Source of the DNA: Haplomitrium mnioides
Taxonomy: Eukaryota > Marchantiophyta > Haplomitriopsida > Calobryales
Direction: 5' to 3'
DNA length: 20,758 bases
Assembly: GCA_049999725.1 (NCBI GenBank)
Contig: JBNGIS010012946.1
Span: forward strand, 1 to 20,758
The notes below the pieces were generated by a model. It did no database searches. It was given only the letters and a program-made list of their open reading frames with translations, and was not told the DNA's origin. Both the position numbers and the translations under genes were made by a program. Positions 1-9,524 of this stretch are shown in pieces. Each line of letters begins with the position of its first letter. Within the stretch, counting starts at the first letter, position 1.

Positions 1-420
1 CCTACTTCTGACTTAAAACCAGAGTAGGGCAGAATAATAAAATAGAATAAAATGGAATAGTGTAGTAGTATATACAATAATAGGATAATATGTTAAAATA
101 AAAAGAAATAGGATAATATGCTATGTTTTGATTAGGAGTGTAGATAAGTTGTGGGAAAGTTAAAAGGAATAAAAGTGCTTCTGACTTAAAAAACCAGAGT
201 AGGCAGATAATAAAATAGAATAAATAGAATAAAATGGAAACGAGAGTAGGGCAGAATAATAAAATAGAATAAAATAGAAACCAAAGTATGGCAAAATAAG
301 AAAATAGAAAAAATAGAATAATGTACTAGTATGATACAATAATAGGATAATAAAAAGAAATAAGATAATAGGCAAAAATAGAATAAAATGGAATAGTGTA
401 CTAGTATGATACAATAATAG
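1..420. repeat. AT-rich satellite-like imperfect tandem repeat
   Basis: Low-complexity DNA made of imperfect copies of a unit that opens with CTTCTGACTTAAAA, continues with CCAGAGTAGGGCAGAATAAT and then AATAGAATAAAATGGAA, and closes with ACAATAATAGGATAAT. The opening occurs near 5 and 179, the CCAGAGTAGG-type block recurs near 20, 194, 242 and 281, and the closing block near 75, 336 and 410. The array runs directly into the assembly gap, so the true array is probably longer. The minus strand is open over 160-414 only because the repeat lacks stops there (a Phe/Leu/Ile/Tyr-rich translation); it is not a gene. Confidence 0.75.
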
Positions 421-520
421 NNNNNNNNNNNNNNNNNNNNNNNNNNNNNNNNNNNNNNNNNNNNNNNNNNNNNNNNNNNNNNNNNNNNNNNNNNNNNNNN
501 NNNNNNNNNNNNNNNNNNNN
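421..520. other. Assembly gap (100 N)
   Basis: Exactly 100 N characters. A round-number gap usually marks a scaffold join of unknown true size, here beside a tandem array that would be hard to assemble. Confidence 0.99.
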
Positions 521-1357
521 TTTATGAATGTGTTGTAATTAGAAAGGAAGTGCCTTCTCTGAATTCAATGGAGTGAGCAAGGATTCAGAATCTCTTGGAT
601 GGATTTCAGATCCAGTAGCCATGGATGTTGCAAGGAGGGGTATCTTTGGACATTGCATGTGGGATTAGGAGTTTGTGCAATAGAGGATTAATCCTATTCA
701 TGTAGGAGTGGAGATCTAGTGGGTAAGTGTTCAAGATTTCAGAGAGGGATGCTGAACTTCTTGGCTGAGTGACAGCAAGATGAGGAGGAGTGACCTCCTG
801 AGATTCTAGCTTAAAGATTACTTACAGAAATATGCTTTTGTGTGTCTTAGTTCTAGAGGCTTCTAATCTGGTTGGAGCACAATTCAGACCTGCAGATGGA
901 TTCATGGTGATGTGCATTGAAGTCAGATCTTACTATTAGTGACTGGAGGAGCAGTGCTGAGGAGAAAGGAGGCTGATGAAGGAGTGACATTCAATTTGGC
1001 TGTGATTCAGCTGCAGTAGCAACCTTGATGGCAGGAATGGAGGTGAGTACCTGAAATCGAGAGGGGCTCTGCTTGTGTTCAGAGAAGGGGCAAGTGAACG
1101 AGTGTCCGCTTAGGAGGAAGGGTCTAAATTTCATGTACTACTGTTTCAGAGTTGTTTTCCTTGGGTTGTAAGTTGAGTAAGAGAGGAAGAGTGAGAGAGG
1201 ACAGATCAACAAAAGGCTGATCTAAAGGTCTCAGTCAGCCTTAAGTGACTAGAAGCTGTAAAAACGTGACAATACAACAATTATAGCTTAGATCCTTGGT
1301 AGAAACAATCCAATATCCTCGCATATTGGCCAGTATGCTTGCCTCTGTGCTACGACA
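521..1357. other. Unannotated flank, no gene seen
   Basis: No open frame with recognisable protein features on either strand. The plus strand is rich in GGAG/GAGTGA words. It does not resemble the DNA at 13300-14169 that precedes the second copy of the long repeat, so the homology between the two copies really starts near 1358. Confidence 0.6.
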
Positions 1358-3106
1358 TGTGCATACACTTGAAGGGATGGCATGTGTCTGATACTTAAAG
1401 TCAAATTTAGACGAAGACTTTGGCTGCTTTGGGCAACACCTGTCTAGGGGATGCAACTCACTAGAATGTGTTCTGCATGGAGGAAGATGTGAACTATGAT
1501 TTTTCTAACATTAGGATTCTTTTGTGTCATAAAGAGGGACGACCGAGAACTTGTGCATATGATTTTCTGGAAGTGTAACATATCGAAAGATGTACTAAAT
1601 AGATCTAATAGTAGAAGGGTCATACACATGAACAGATCTATACAACCATGCTAATGAGACAGAATGAACCATGGAGGCAAATCCTTAATCTTTATGCATG
1701 ATAAGCATCAATATACTCCATGCAAGTTCATCAAGATACTAGTCAACTCCCTAAGTAGACAATATGTAGTCCTACTCTGTGGTAACTAGAAGTGACTTGG
1801 ACTCTAATCTTTATATTTGGTTCAACTTGTGTTGGAATACTCATGGAAAGCATAAGAAACAATGATGAGGGAAAGAGTAACAACAATAACATAACAAGGA
1901 AGGGAGACTCTTTTTTCTAATCTAATACTTTCCTTTCTTCCTTCCAAATACTAACACAAACGGATAGACGACAATAAGAACAACACTATGAGTGGATATA
2001 AAGACTCTTCTTTCTGGTTTAGTCTCATGTTCTTAACCTCTCTTAAAACAATAAATAGAAAGGATGAAGAGCACTGGTAATAAAAACACATAGAAGGATA
2101 ACAATACAAAGACAAACTCTTAGTAGAAGATTATATAATGTACAACATTACAGTGCCCAAGAACAATACTACAACTTACAATCGTTTTCTTAGAGCTCTT
2201 CTCTCGGCTTTGGAGGAGCGTTTTGAATTTTTCTTTAGAGTTCTAGTCTTGAATAGACCAACTTTGGAGCTCTACACTCGTATTTTGTTGAAGTCTTGTT
2301 TTCACTTGCATAAGATGACTTCAAGAACAGCTTCATGATCAAACTTTATCTTTGGCTTTAGCTCTTTGATGTTGCTTGATCCTCAGTCGTTGATTTGATC
2401 TAGATCTTCGTAGCAATCTTTCAATGTGTTTCTTCTCTTTATTCTAATCAATTCTCCAATAACTCCACAAGCCTCTACAGAATAATCTTTCTCAATGCAC
2501 TTCTCAAGTGATGTAGTCAGGATGGAACAAAAGAACTTTAACATTTGGAACGGGATAAACTTTGGAGGACTTTGAAAAAGAGCAAGGTACAAGCAACTAG
2601 AGGACAACAAGAGGCAAGGGAAGAGGCGCTAGTAATAAGAGGGTCACAAACAAAAGAGGGAAATGATGACATGCTAGCAAGAGAGAGTTAATTTTGAATC
2701 TTTCCTCTCCTTTTATGCCCAATAATTTAACATAATGGAACTGAAACAAAAACATAGATTTGACTTAACATAACGACTATTCTTTTGGAAGTACATACCC
2801 TTTTTTTAAGCCTCTTTGATCTTTGTTTTCTCCTTGTCACTTCAGAGTTTTTGGTGCTTGCCTCTTTTTGATTTAATCTTTCCATAATTTGCATTGCATA
2901 GCAATTGTTCAAATTCTAAATCTACTACATATAAATTATAGTACATGAGACTCTACTAATTCAAAACTTTCTTTGTTAGTTAGTATCATTGCATTCATGT
3001 TGGTGTTGCCCTTGGAAGTTGTTTCCAATTTATGTTAAGTCGATGTAGATCATTTTGAGCTCCAATTCTTGATTTTGAACACTCTGTAATCATGTTTTGA
3101 ACTACA
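1358..3106 (-). repeat. Long direct repeat copy R1 (LTR-like, ~1.75 kb)
   Basis: This segment aligns in the same orientation, with many substitutions and small indels (roughly four-fifths identical by eye), to 14170-15545 continued by 19771-20107. Shared anchors include AAGGGATG.CATGTGTCTGATA at the left, a block around AGGAAGATG, CATACACATGAAC, GACAATAT.TA, CTCCACAAGCCTC, AACTTTGGAGGACTTTGAAA, TTTTTGGTGCTTGCC and TCTGTAATCATGTTTTGAAC at the right. Similarity stops sharply at both ends, and the R1 copy opens with TG and closes with CA, as LTRs do. R1 also preserves the uninterrupted site (CTATT at 2777-2781) into which a 4.2-kb element inserted in the other copy. Strand is given as minus because the conserved TATA-like motif and the pseudogene point that way. 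No convincing flanking target duplication was found, so LTR status is unproven. Short open frames inside it are not shared with the second copy and are not genes. Confidence 0.8.
2709..2719 (-). promoter_or_regulatory. TATA-like motif in R1
   Basis: The minus strand reads GGCATAAAAGG here. The equivalent position in R2 reads GGGTATAAAAAGAG, followed in both by GAGAGGAAAG. Conservation between the two diverged copies supports a minus-strand core promoter about 390 bases from the right edge of the repeat. No transcript evidence is available. Confidence 0.4.
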
Positions 3107-3445
3107 TCTCTTGTTGTAGCACTCTATTTTGAATCTCAAGTAAGAAAGAAGTTTTCTTTTGTAGTTAAAATCCATGCATGCAAAGGGTAAAGTGGTCATG
3201 TTTTACAAAGGTTCAACAATTCAAAATCTTTGAAAATTTAGAGATTCATATATGCAAAGGAGTCATAGTTCAAAATCAAAAATGCTGGTGGTTTAGAGAT
3301 TTTCTTTAAAGTCTAAACACGTAAAGAGCTCCAAGCTTTGGACCAGAGTCTCCTAAAAAAGGGCCTTTTGAGCTCCAACAAGAAAGTTTTTGAGCAATTT
3401 AGAATCTAAAATCTACATGGTATCTTTGTTTGTACAAGGTTTAGG
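3107..3445. other. AT-rich spacer with decayed repeat words
   Basis: No gene. It contains scattered words like those of the adjacent 37-bp array (CATGCATGCAAAGG near 3174, ATATATGCAAAGG near 3249, GAGCTCCAA-type words near 3330 and 3370), so the array may once have started further left. The first bases (minus-strand ACAAGAGA just beside R1) are purine-rich, as a polypurine tract would be, but this is weak. Confidence 0.4.
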
Positions 3446-3832
3446 TTTCTATATCAGAGTTTGTGCATGTGAAAGGCTTTGACTTCCATACCAAAGTCTA
3501 TGCGTGCATAGGAATCTATGTTCTACATCCGAGCACTCGTCAACAAAGACTAGGCTCAACAAAGGTTTTGAGCTCCGCAGCAGAGTCTATTTGTGCATGA
3601 GGTTTCAACTTGCACATCAATGCCTATAAGTGTATAGGGTTCCGACTTCTAGATCCAAGTCCAAGTGTGGTTAAGGTTCTATTTTATGCAACAAACTCTA
3701 AGCACACTTATGATTCCATTTTCTAAATTAGAATCACATAGTAAAAAGGGTTCAAATTTCTACATCAAAGTCAAAGCGTGCTAGAGGTTTCAAGTTTTAC
3801 ATCAAAGTCTATACTAGTAAAAGATTAAGTAG
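3446..3832. repeat. 37-bp minisatellite with palindromic core
   Basis: About ten imperfect units with starts (TTCTACATC-type word) near 3447, 3484, 3521, 3574, 3611, 3648, 3684, 3721, 3758 and 3795. Spacing is 37 bases except for one longer unit of 53. The unit reads approximately TTCTACATCAAAGT followed by CTATGCGTGCATAG and GTTTCAAG. The middle, CTATGC-GT-GCATAG, is an inverted repeat in the clearest unit (3499-3512) and degenerate in others. The same motif occurs in the intron of the pseudogene at about 11357-11402 on the same strand. The unit length is not a multiple of three and no frame is open across it, so it is non-coding. Confidence 0.8.
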
Positions 3833-4173
3833 TCAAGTTGGGTAGACGCTTTAGCGATATCAAAATTCAATACCAAAAGATTTATTGGCCAAAACATTAA
3901 ATTCTTCTCGCAAACAATATAGTAGGAAAAAATATGACTATAATTTGGATCAGAAAACATTTCACAAACTACATGAAGATTGTGATTGAATGTTTAAGTT
4001 TCATTTGTAGATAATAAGAATGAACTTGGAATGACTTACACTAAAAAGTTCAAACTAGCATATAAGCTCAAGAAATTTCTTGAATCAAATTCTAAGGTGT
4101 TTTATAAAATAATAAATTTAAATTACAACATAAATTGAAAGTACACAATAAACAATTGGGTTCCTAAATGGCT
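3833..4173. other. AT-rich non-coding stretch
   Basis: No open frame or motif recognised. It lies just downstream (minus sense) of the last open stretch of the pseudogene and may be its former 3' untranslated region or flank. Confidence 0.4.
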
Positions 4174-4759
4174 TTAGTTACTTGTATCAACTTCTTCAAG
4201 TTCTGCATCAAAAGATTCATCAAGATTAACATGACTTGCCTTAGTGTTGATAACGTTGATTGAATCTATTTCAAACACTTTCAGATTTATTGCTTTCTGT
4301 CCTTCATACTCAAATAGATTTGATTTAATAGTAGCTAGAGTGGTTTTACTCAACTGTTTTTTGTTGTGTGAGAAGAAAATAAGAAGACAAAATTGTGATT
4401 TTTGTTGCATCAAGTACATCAATATGTAGACTGAATTTACATTTTGCTTTTGCTGTTGCTATTTTTCTTATAAAATACTGTCTAAAAAATGCATCCGCAA
4501 CCTCACAAGCAAACCATTGAATACGTAATTGTTTCGGGTTGGGAAGTTGTTAAGACCTTTTCAAATGACAAAATTTCTAAAACTTTTGCAATCCAAAACG
4601 GTTCCCTTTGGATTGAATGATGTAACAACACAAATGTACATTTTGGTTTTCAAATCATGTAGGTTGCCAAAGTTGTGACTGTGTCTTATTTGATGTGAAA
4701 TATACCATTCACGAAGCCTAGGTGCTCTATCATAGATTTCTCCAAGTGTAGAAAGCATA
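4174..4759 (-). pseudogene. 3' part of DUF7869-like pseudogene, cut off by the chromovirus
   Basis: The target-site duplication shows that this DNA was continuous with position 9917 onward before the retrotransposon inserted, so it lies downstream of the pseudogene core on the same strand. Two open stretches remain. One runs from 4759 to 4561 and includes LREWYISHQIRHSHNF. The second is 4422-4174, ending with an acidic tail (NLDESFDAELEEVDTSN) and a TAA stop at 4176-4174, plausible as a natural C-terminus. They are in different frames, and a gap with stops (about 4430-4560) separates them, either by decay or as a former intron. I do not recognise a domain in this part. Assignment to the gene rests on strand, position and codon-like composition, so it is less secure than the core. 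Confidence 0.45.
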
Positions 4760-4764
4760 CGTTC
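4760..4764. repeat. Target-site duplication, left copy (CGTTC)
   Basis: The five bases immediately left of the left LTR (CGTTC) match TGTTC immediately right of the right LTR at four of five positions; the one difference is a C/T transition. Five bases is the usual duplication length for Ty3/Gypsy integrases. Confidence 0.8.
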
Positions 4765-5137
4765 TGTAAAAGAGCTCAAAGACCGACTTCCAAATAAGTA
4801 ACACTTCAAGATAACTCTAGAGAGTTACACAACTCAAGGCCAATAAGCAAACCAAAGCCAAGAGTGCTAGCTCAAGACAAGCAACCAAAGAGCCAAACTG
4901 AATTAAGAAGGACTCCAAAATGAAGAGTGGGGCTAAGAAGCCCTTCTATTTATACAAGAGAAGAGGGTGTCATCCCTCTTTCTTCAATTACAAGTCACTT
5001 CTAATTTCAGCCCTAAAAGTGACTCTCTACTTAAGAGTAAGTAGTCTAATCTCAACCCTAAAAGTGACTCACTACCACTTCCTTCACTCCTCTCTATTTT
5101 CTAATAAACAGCACAATCTTATGCTTGTACTATTACA
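4765..5137 (-). repeat. 3' LTR of the chromovirus
   Basis: 373 bp, aligning end to end with 9525-9911. The plus strand starts TGTAAAAGAGCTCAAAG and ends TGTACTATTACA, so both termini keep the TG/CA rule. A minus-strand TATA motif lies at 4954-4946. Apparent open frames on either strand here (for example plus-strand 4920-5225) are LTR sequence, not genes. Confidence 0.95.
4946..4954 (-). promoter_or_regulatory. LTR TATA box (3' LTR copy)
   Basis: The minus strand reads TATAAATAG followed by AAGGG. The same motif is intact in the 5' LTR at 9715-9707, where it would have driven the genomic transcript. Position and sequence fit a retrotransposon core promoter at the U3/R boundary. Confidence 0.65.
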
Positions 5138-5151
5138 TAATCCCCACCTTC
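5138..5151 (-). other. Polypurine tract
   Basis: The minus strand reads GAAGGTGGGGATTA directly before the 3' LTR (which starts TGTAATA). A purine-rich run abutting the 3' LTR is the priming site for plus-strand DNA synthesis, and AAGGTGGGGA is a common form in plant LTR elements. It directly follows the stop codon of the polyprotein remnant. Confidence 0.85.
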
Positions 5152-5335
5152 TAATCAATGACATCCTCATCATTGCCACAACTTTCAAATATTTGAATAG
5201 CCTCTTGAGCATTCTTAAGATTTGAAGAAGGTTCCCAAATAGCATCATGAAGTACATAGTCTTTCCACAAAACCTTGTATTGAACTTGTAGATACTGCCC
5301 TCGCTTGACAACTCCACTTCAAATTCTTCATAATC
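5151..5335 (-). pseudogene. Chromodomain remnant at the integrase C-terminus
   Basis: Element-sense reading gives VDYEEFEVELSSEGSIYK and then, after a frame change near 5270, VLWKDYVLHDAIWEPSSNLK followed by NAQEAIQIFE and a terminal TAG at 5153-5151. This is the chromodomain pattern: an acidic lead-in, an aromatic-bounded strand (canonical VKWKGY), the WEP turn, NLKNA, and an amphipathic C-terminal helix. Chromodomains of this family direct integration toward histone-marked chromatin. The frame change separates the first strand from the rest, so the domain is broken. The region between here and 5570 (5336-5569) still contains the linker from the integrase core (for example SLDTQVHKLSLAWIGAF near 5550). 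Confidence 0.85.
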
Positions 5336-5569
5336 AACAAGAACAATAGTCGGCAGAGGAAGTTGAACACGATTTAGAAAAGAAGATGGACTAGGAACAA
5401 AAAGCTTAAGTTTAAACATATGGAGCACAAGATGAATCTTCATATGAAGAGGAAGATCAAGTTTATAAGCAACATGAGAAACAACTTGAAAATTAGAGAA
5501 GGCACCAATCCAAGCAAGAGATAACTTATGGACTTGAGTATCTAAAGACAATACGAGATCATGAGTGGA

Positions 5570-6526
5570 TTACATAACTTTGTTATCTAAAACATAAGAG
5601 CAATCACGACGATAGCTATTGGCATATTTTTTTTGCCGAATTTGAGCAATAGTAAGATGGTTGTGAGCATCTTGCAAGGAAGAAGATAAACAAAACAAAA
5701 AAGTAGAAATACTTAGAACATTAGAAGAAGAAGAAGAAAGCAAACCATCGAGAACAAGAGGATGTTGACCCAAATTAAGAAAGAAAAGAGAAAACCCAGT
5801 ACTTGCTTGTTTGGAGTTGTTGTAGGCAAACTCCACAGCCGGTAAGAAACTATCCCAATCGGTGTGATGAACATTGATGAACGCGCAAAGCATGTCCTCC
5901 ATAGTGCGATTAGCATGATCTTTTTGCCTTTATGTTTGCGGATGATAAGCAGTAGACATAGAAATTTTGGTTCTTAGAAGTTTGAACAACTCTTGCCAAA
6001 ACTTTCCACTGAAACGCAGATCCCTATCAGATACTAACACCTTGGGTATTATGTGATGGTGAAAAACAATATCAAAGTAAATTTTTGCCAATTGCGGAGC
6101 ATCTACTGTATCCACCATTAGCACTAAATGAATATGCTTGTTGAGCTTGCCCACAAACACCACAATAGCAGTAAACCCATGAGGCATAGTTGGAAGAGAA
6201 GTGACAATATCCAAACTTACATGTTCCCAGCGAGCAGTAGGAATTGGTAATGGTTGAAAAAATCCCGCTGGTTTTTTATTCAAAGCTTTGTTTTGTTGAC
6301 AACCTTCACACGAACAAACAAAACCATGAACATCTCGAGCTAAGTTAGGCCACCACCAAGTGCGTTGAAGCAACTTTGTAGTTTTATCTACTCCAAGATG
6401 CCTACAGATAGGAAGGTTATAGGCTTCTTGTAAACAAGCCATTCGAAGCATATCATCTTGTGGAACATATATTTGATGGCCTTGATAGAGAATGCCATCT
6501 CGAATGGAAAAAAGAATGATACTCAC
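5570..6526 (-). pseudogene. Integrase remnant (Ty3/Gypsy)
   Basis: The open stretch 6526-5930 (198 residues) carries the zinc-binding and catalytic core of a retroviral-type integrase. In the HHCC finger the second His (residue 43, RHLGVDKT) and the Cys pair (C73, C76) remain, but the first His is Tyr36. Two catalytic acids of the D,D-35-E triad are visible: Asp106 in SLDIVTSLP and Asp167 in VSDRDLRF. The core continues to MSTAYHPQT and then meets a TAA stop at 5932-5930. The same frame resumes as RQKDHANRTMEDML, where the position expected to be the catalytic Glu is Asp (5920-5918), and continues through AVEFAYNNSKQASTGFS to about 5570. The integrase would have joined the cDNA to host DNA. 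It is inactivated by the stop and these substitutions. Confidence 0.92.
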
Positions 6527-6542
6527 TATCTTTCTCGGCTAA

Positions 6543-7140
6543 TTATACTCGAACAAGACTAAAGAAAGCATCTTCTTGTAGTTTTTTATGATAACTCCCA
6601 TTAGTTGCTTCATCTAAATGTAAGCTACTAATGTTTCTCACCTCCATTGTATTTACTTGGTGATCTGGCCTTCGTGACAGTAGATTAAAAATGGTGTAGA
6701 ACCTTCCAGGCTTGTACTTTAGCTTGATATCAGAGAGTTGCAATTGATCTTCCCATCGGTGATGGCAACTTGTTTTATTTTCCAAATGGACTGATTGCAA
6801 TGGTGGCTTGTGATCTATGCGCATAAGCATATGTCTTCTTAAAAGATAGTGCCTCCACACTTTGGTAGCATAAACCATTGCCAATTGCTATTGATCCTTT
6901 GCAGAATAGTTTCGTTCCACCGCATTCAACTGGCATGATATGAAAGCAATTGAATGAAGTCTATTCTCAAACTCTTGCTCTAAAATTGCTCCACTAGCAA
7001 ATTTAGAAGCATTTAAATCAACTATACAATGTGCTTTTGGATCATATGGCTATAGAATAGGACAAAAATAGACTGTATCCTAGAGCTATTGAAATACCGC
7101 TTGCTCTTTGGTGATCCACTGAAACTTGACCTCCTTGCCT
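6543..7140 (-). pseudogene. RNase H remnant
   Basis: Element-sense reading from about 7140 gives FQWITKEQAVFQ, several stops, then IVDLNASKFASGAILEQEF (canonical TDAS: the catalytic Asp is Asn), then RNYSAKDQ, a stop, and an open stretch 6884-6543 with VYATKVWRHYLLRRH, RIDHKPPLQS, KYKPG and LLSRRPD. The spacing fits the Ty3/Gypsy RNase H domain that removes the RNA template. IDHK keeps one of the usual acidic residues. The domain carries several stops and is not functional. Confidence 0.85.
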
Positions 7141-7214
7141 AGCAGATCTGTAAGTGGTGTAGCAATATATACATAACAATGGATGAATTGTTGATAGAAG
7201 CTAGCTAATCCATT

Positions 7215-7870
7215 GAAGGCTCTAATGTCCTTTGCCTTATTTAGTGTTGGTCACTCAGTAATAGCCTTGATTTTCTCTTCTTCCATCTTTATGCCATCCG
7301 CAAACACCTTGTGCATTAGGTAAGTAACCTCTTGCCTCCAAAACTTGCACTTTGTTCTCTTCCAATAAAACTTCCAATCGCGCAATCTTTGCAAAATTTC
7401 TTTAAGATGAATTAGATGCTCAACCTCAATTTTGCTAAAAATAAGAATGTTATCCAAGAATGCCAAAATCGACTTATTCAATAACCCATCAAAAGTTTGA
7501 TGCACTTGATCCATAAATATAGTCGGAGCATTAGTGAGACCAAATGTAAGGACCCTCCACTCAAACGTCCACATCTCATGCGAAAAGCTGTATTTTGAAC
7601 ATCACTTAGCTTGATAAGAATTTTCCAATAACCACTTTGAAGATTCAATTTGAAAAAGAACCATGCACCACTCAATTGATCCAACAAATCATCAATGCGT
7701 GGCAAGAGATAGACATTCTTTACGGTTTGCTTGTTCAAACCACGATAATCAGTATAAAGACGAAATCCACCATCTTTCTTTGGCACAAAGAATACCTTTG
7801 TTCCTCAAGATGAAGTATTATGTTGAATGAAATCCTTCTCAAGAAGATCCACCAAGGTCTTGCGAAGCTC
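7215..7870 (-). pseudogene. Reverse transcriptase remnant
   Basis: Reading from about 7860: LRKTLVDLLEKDFIQHNTSS, a TGA stop at 7807-7805 where the family has Trp, then VPKKDGGFRLYTDYRGLN, VYLLPRIDDLLDQLSGA, and motif A as FKLNLQSGY, where the first catalytic Asp is Asn (codon 7645-7643). After a frameshift near 7575 the second frame (7574-7251) gives WRVLTFGLTNAPTIFMDQV and motif C as AFLDNILIFSK, where canonical YxDDILIFS has lost its second Asp to Asn (7451-7449). RT copies the element RNA into cDNA. With catalytic residues lost in both motifs, a stop and a frameshift, it is inactive. Confidence 0.93.
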
Positions 7871-8368
7871 TTTCAACTATTGTGGCGATAACCAGTATAT
7901 AGACCAATTATACGAGTACTTATTGGTATCAACTCAATCGAAAAGGGCATTCCAAAATCATCTAGCAACCTTTTTGTGGCAAATCATTCGAAAACACATC
8001 TGAAACTCCTTCAAAATATCATCAATCATTAAGGTTGGCACATATTTCCCTCCCTCCTTATTCAAGTCCATGATAGGCTTGATTCATATAGCAAAAAGAG
8101 GCAACTCTTTCTCCATCAAAACATTATGTTGAACTGATTTGGGCCTCTTCACCAACGGTGTCAGATGTCCCAAAAGAAATTTCTTTCCTTGTAAAGTAAC
8201 TTGAATTTGTTGTTTTGCCCAATCAACTTGAGAAGAACGATCTTCAAGCCCAAGCAAGCCTCAAATAATGTCATACTATACGGGTGCAATAACAAAATCC
8301 ATAAATTCCTCATACTCTTTGCCAATCCTTAGAAAAAATAGCTTGTGTGAGTGGAATACCTCATGTTT
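7871..8368 (-). other. Protease-RT linker, heavily decayed
   Basis: No long open frame remains. By position between the protease-like and RT segments this is the linker of the polyprotein. Fragments with stops in all three minus-strand frames; no separate gene on either strand. Confidence 0.5.
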
Positions 8369-8572
8369 TTACCCATTGGCCATAGTCACAAAACTTTTTT
8401 TGATAGGCAAAGTTTTAGCTTTGACTTTCTTTGCAAAATATAGTGACATGAAATTTTCAGAACTTCCATGATCTACCAACATTCTACAAGAATGCTCATC
8501 AACCATGCCGTCTAGATGAAACAATGTGCTTCTAATTCCTATCGAGCTTTTCATTCTATTAGAACTAATCAA
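8369..8572 (-). pseudogene. Retropepsin-type protease remnant
   Basis: The open stretch includes CRMLVDHGSSENFMSLYFAK. Ty3/Gypsy proteases carry the active-site triplet D-S/T-G within LVDSGSTHNFIS-like sequence. Here the triplet is DHG (codons 8473-8465): the catalytic Asp and Gly remain but the Ser/Thr is His. About 23 residues after the triplet comes KSFVTMANG, matching the usual V.VANG segment. The enzyme would cut the Gag-Pol polyprotein as a dimer. It sits between gag and RT as expected. Confidence 0.8.
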
Positions 8573-8614
8573 GCTCTGAGTAAACCGCTCGACTAACTTT
8601 ACTGAGGTTAGTTG

Positions 8615-9492
8615 TTTCCATGATTTTCTTCTTCAACAGCTATTGCTTGAACAAGAGCACGTGGTTGACCTTGGCCGCGTGGGCAATTTGCAATCATATA
8701 ACCAAACTGTCAACAATAAAAACATCCTCCACTTTGGTGTAGGCGCTCACGCTCTACATCAGTGAGTGACACTCTCTGCACTGCATCAATCTCCAAAGGT
8801 ATAGCCTGATTTGTTAGCACACAAACATTTGGTGAAGCTTGTTGTGGACATGTCCTAGCTTTGGTGGTCGCTAGTAGCGAGTTGTGTTGTTCTGCCATAC
8901 ACATTGCTTCTTCTAGTTGAGAGGGCTCTCTTATTGTCACTTCCATTATAATGTGAGGCTTCAATCCTTGAACAAAGCAATCCAAAGCTTCTCTCTCGTC
9001 CATATTAGGAATTTACACAATGATATTCTAAAATCGCGTGACATAGCTCCATATCGTATCAAGTTGCTTCGATTCTGCCAAACGATCTCTTGCCACCTTT
9101 GGAACATTCAAAACCCTAAGTCTTATATTCATGGCTTCTTTAAACTCTTGCCCAAGAAGCAATTGGAGTGACAAATCCACGTTCAGCTTGCTCAATTTGA
9201 TATCTCCACCAAGTCTTTGCCACTTCTTCCAATTGACTTGCAGCAAAGAGAAATTTTTGACCATCCTTTCTTATGAAAGCAACCTCAAAATATTGTTCGC
9301 AATCAAGCAAGAAATTCTCAAATGCATAAAAAATCATCTTCCTATCATTTGCTTTGGCTTGGGAAATCGCACATGACTTTCTTCTTTTTGAAAATGTGCC
9401 CTCTTTCCCATTTGTATTGGAACTTCTAGCAAGCGAGAAAGATGTTCAATTTGTTGTTGGATCGCTTACATCTTTGCTTCTTGATTCTCCAT
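8615..9492 (-). pseudogene. gag remnant with CCHC zinc knuckle
   Basis: The likely start is ATG at 9492-9490, about 18 bases past the primer site (MENQEAKM), followed at once by a TAA stop (9468-9466) and then IQQQIEHLSRLLEV. Capsid-type segments follow in shifting frames: FLLDCEQYFEVAFIRKDGQK, AKTWWRYQIEQA, FKEAMNIRLRVLNVPKVARD, YVTRF, ALDCFVQGLKPHI and QLEEAMCMAEQ, a familiar order for Ty3/Gypsy Gag. Near the C-terminus lies the nucleic-acid-binding knuckle CFYC-x4-Y-x4-C (8724-8683): the His is Tyr, and the residue after the second Cys is a TGA stop (8712-8710). Gag would form the virus-like particle. At least two frameshifts and several stops make it dead. Confidence 0.9.
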
Positions 9493-9510
9493 TCCACCAA
9501 AAAGAACTGT

Positions 9511-9523
9511 GGCTCTGATACTA
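9511..9523 (-). other. Primer binding site, initiator tRNA-Met
   Basis: The minus strand reads TAGTATCAGAGCC, one base after the end of the 5' LTR. The canonical plant site complementary to the 3' end of initiator tRNA-Met is TGGTATCAGAGCC, so twelve of thirteen bases match. It primes minus-strand cDNA synthesis and fixes both element orientation and the inner LTR edge. Confidence 0.92.
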
Positions 9524-9524
9524 A

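Noticed and set aside
1241-2912. Short open frames within R1 (1241-1456, 1444-1629, 2138-2338, 2383-2610, 2727-2912)
   Set aside because: The corresponding parts of R2 do not keep these frames, so they are not conserved coding regions.
3446-3832. CRISPR-like array (37-bp repeats)
   Set aside because: The units are head-to-tail without unique spacers, and the whole setting is eukaryotic.
4920-5225. 101-codon plus-strand open frame
   Set aside because: It lies in the chromovirus 3' LTR and runs antisense into the chromodomain; the 5' LTR does not keep it.
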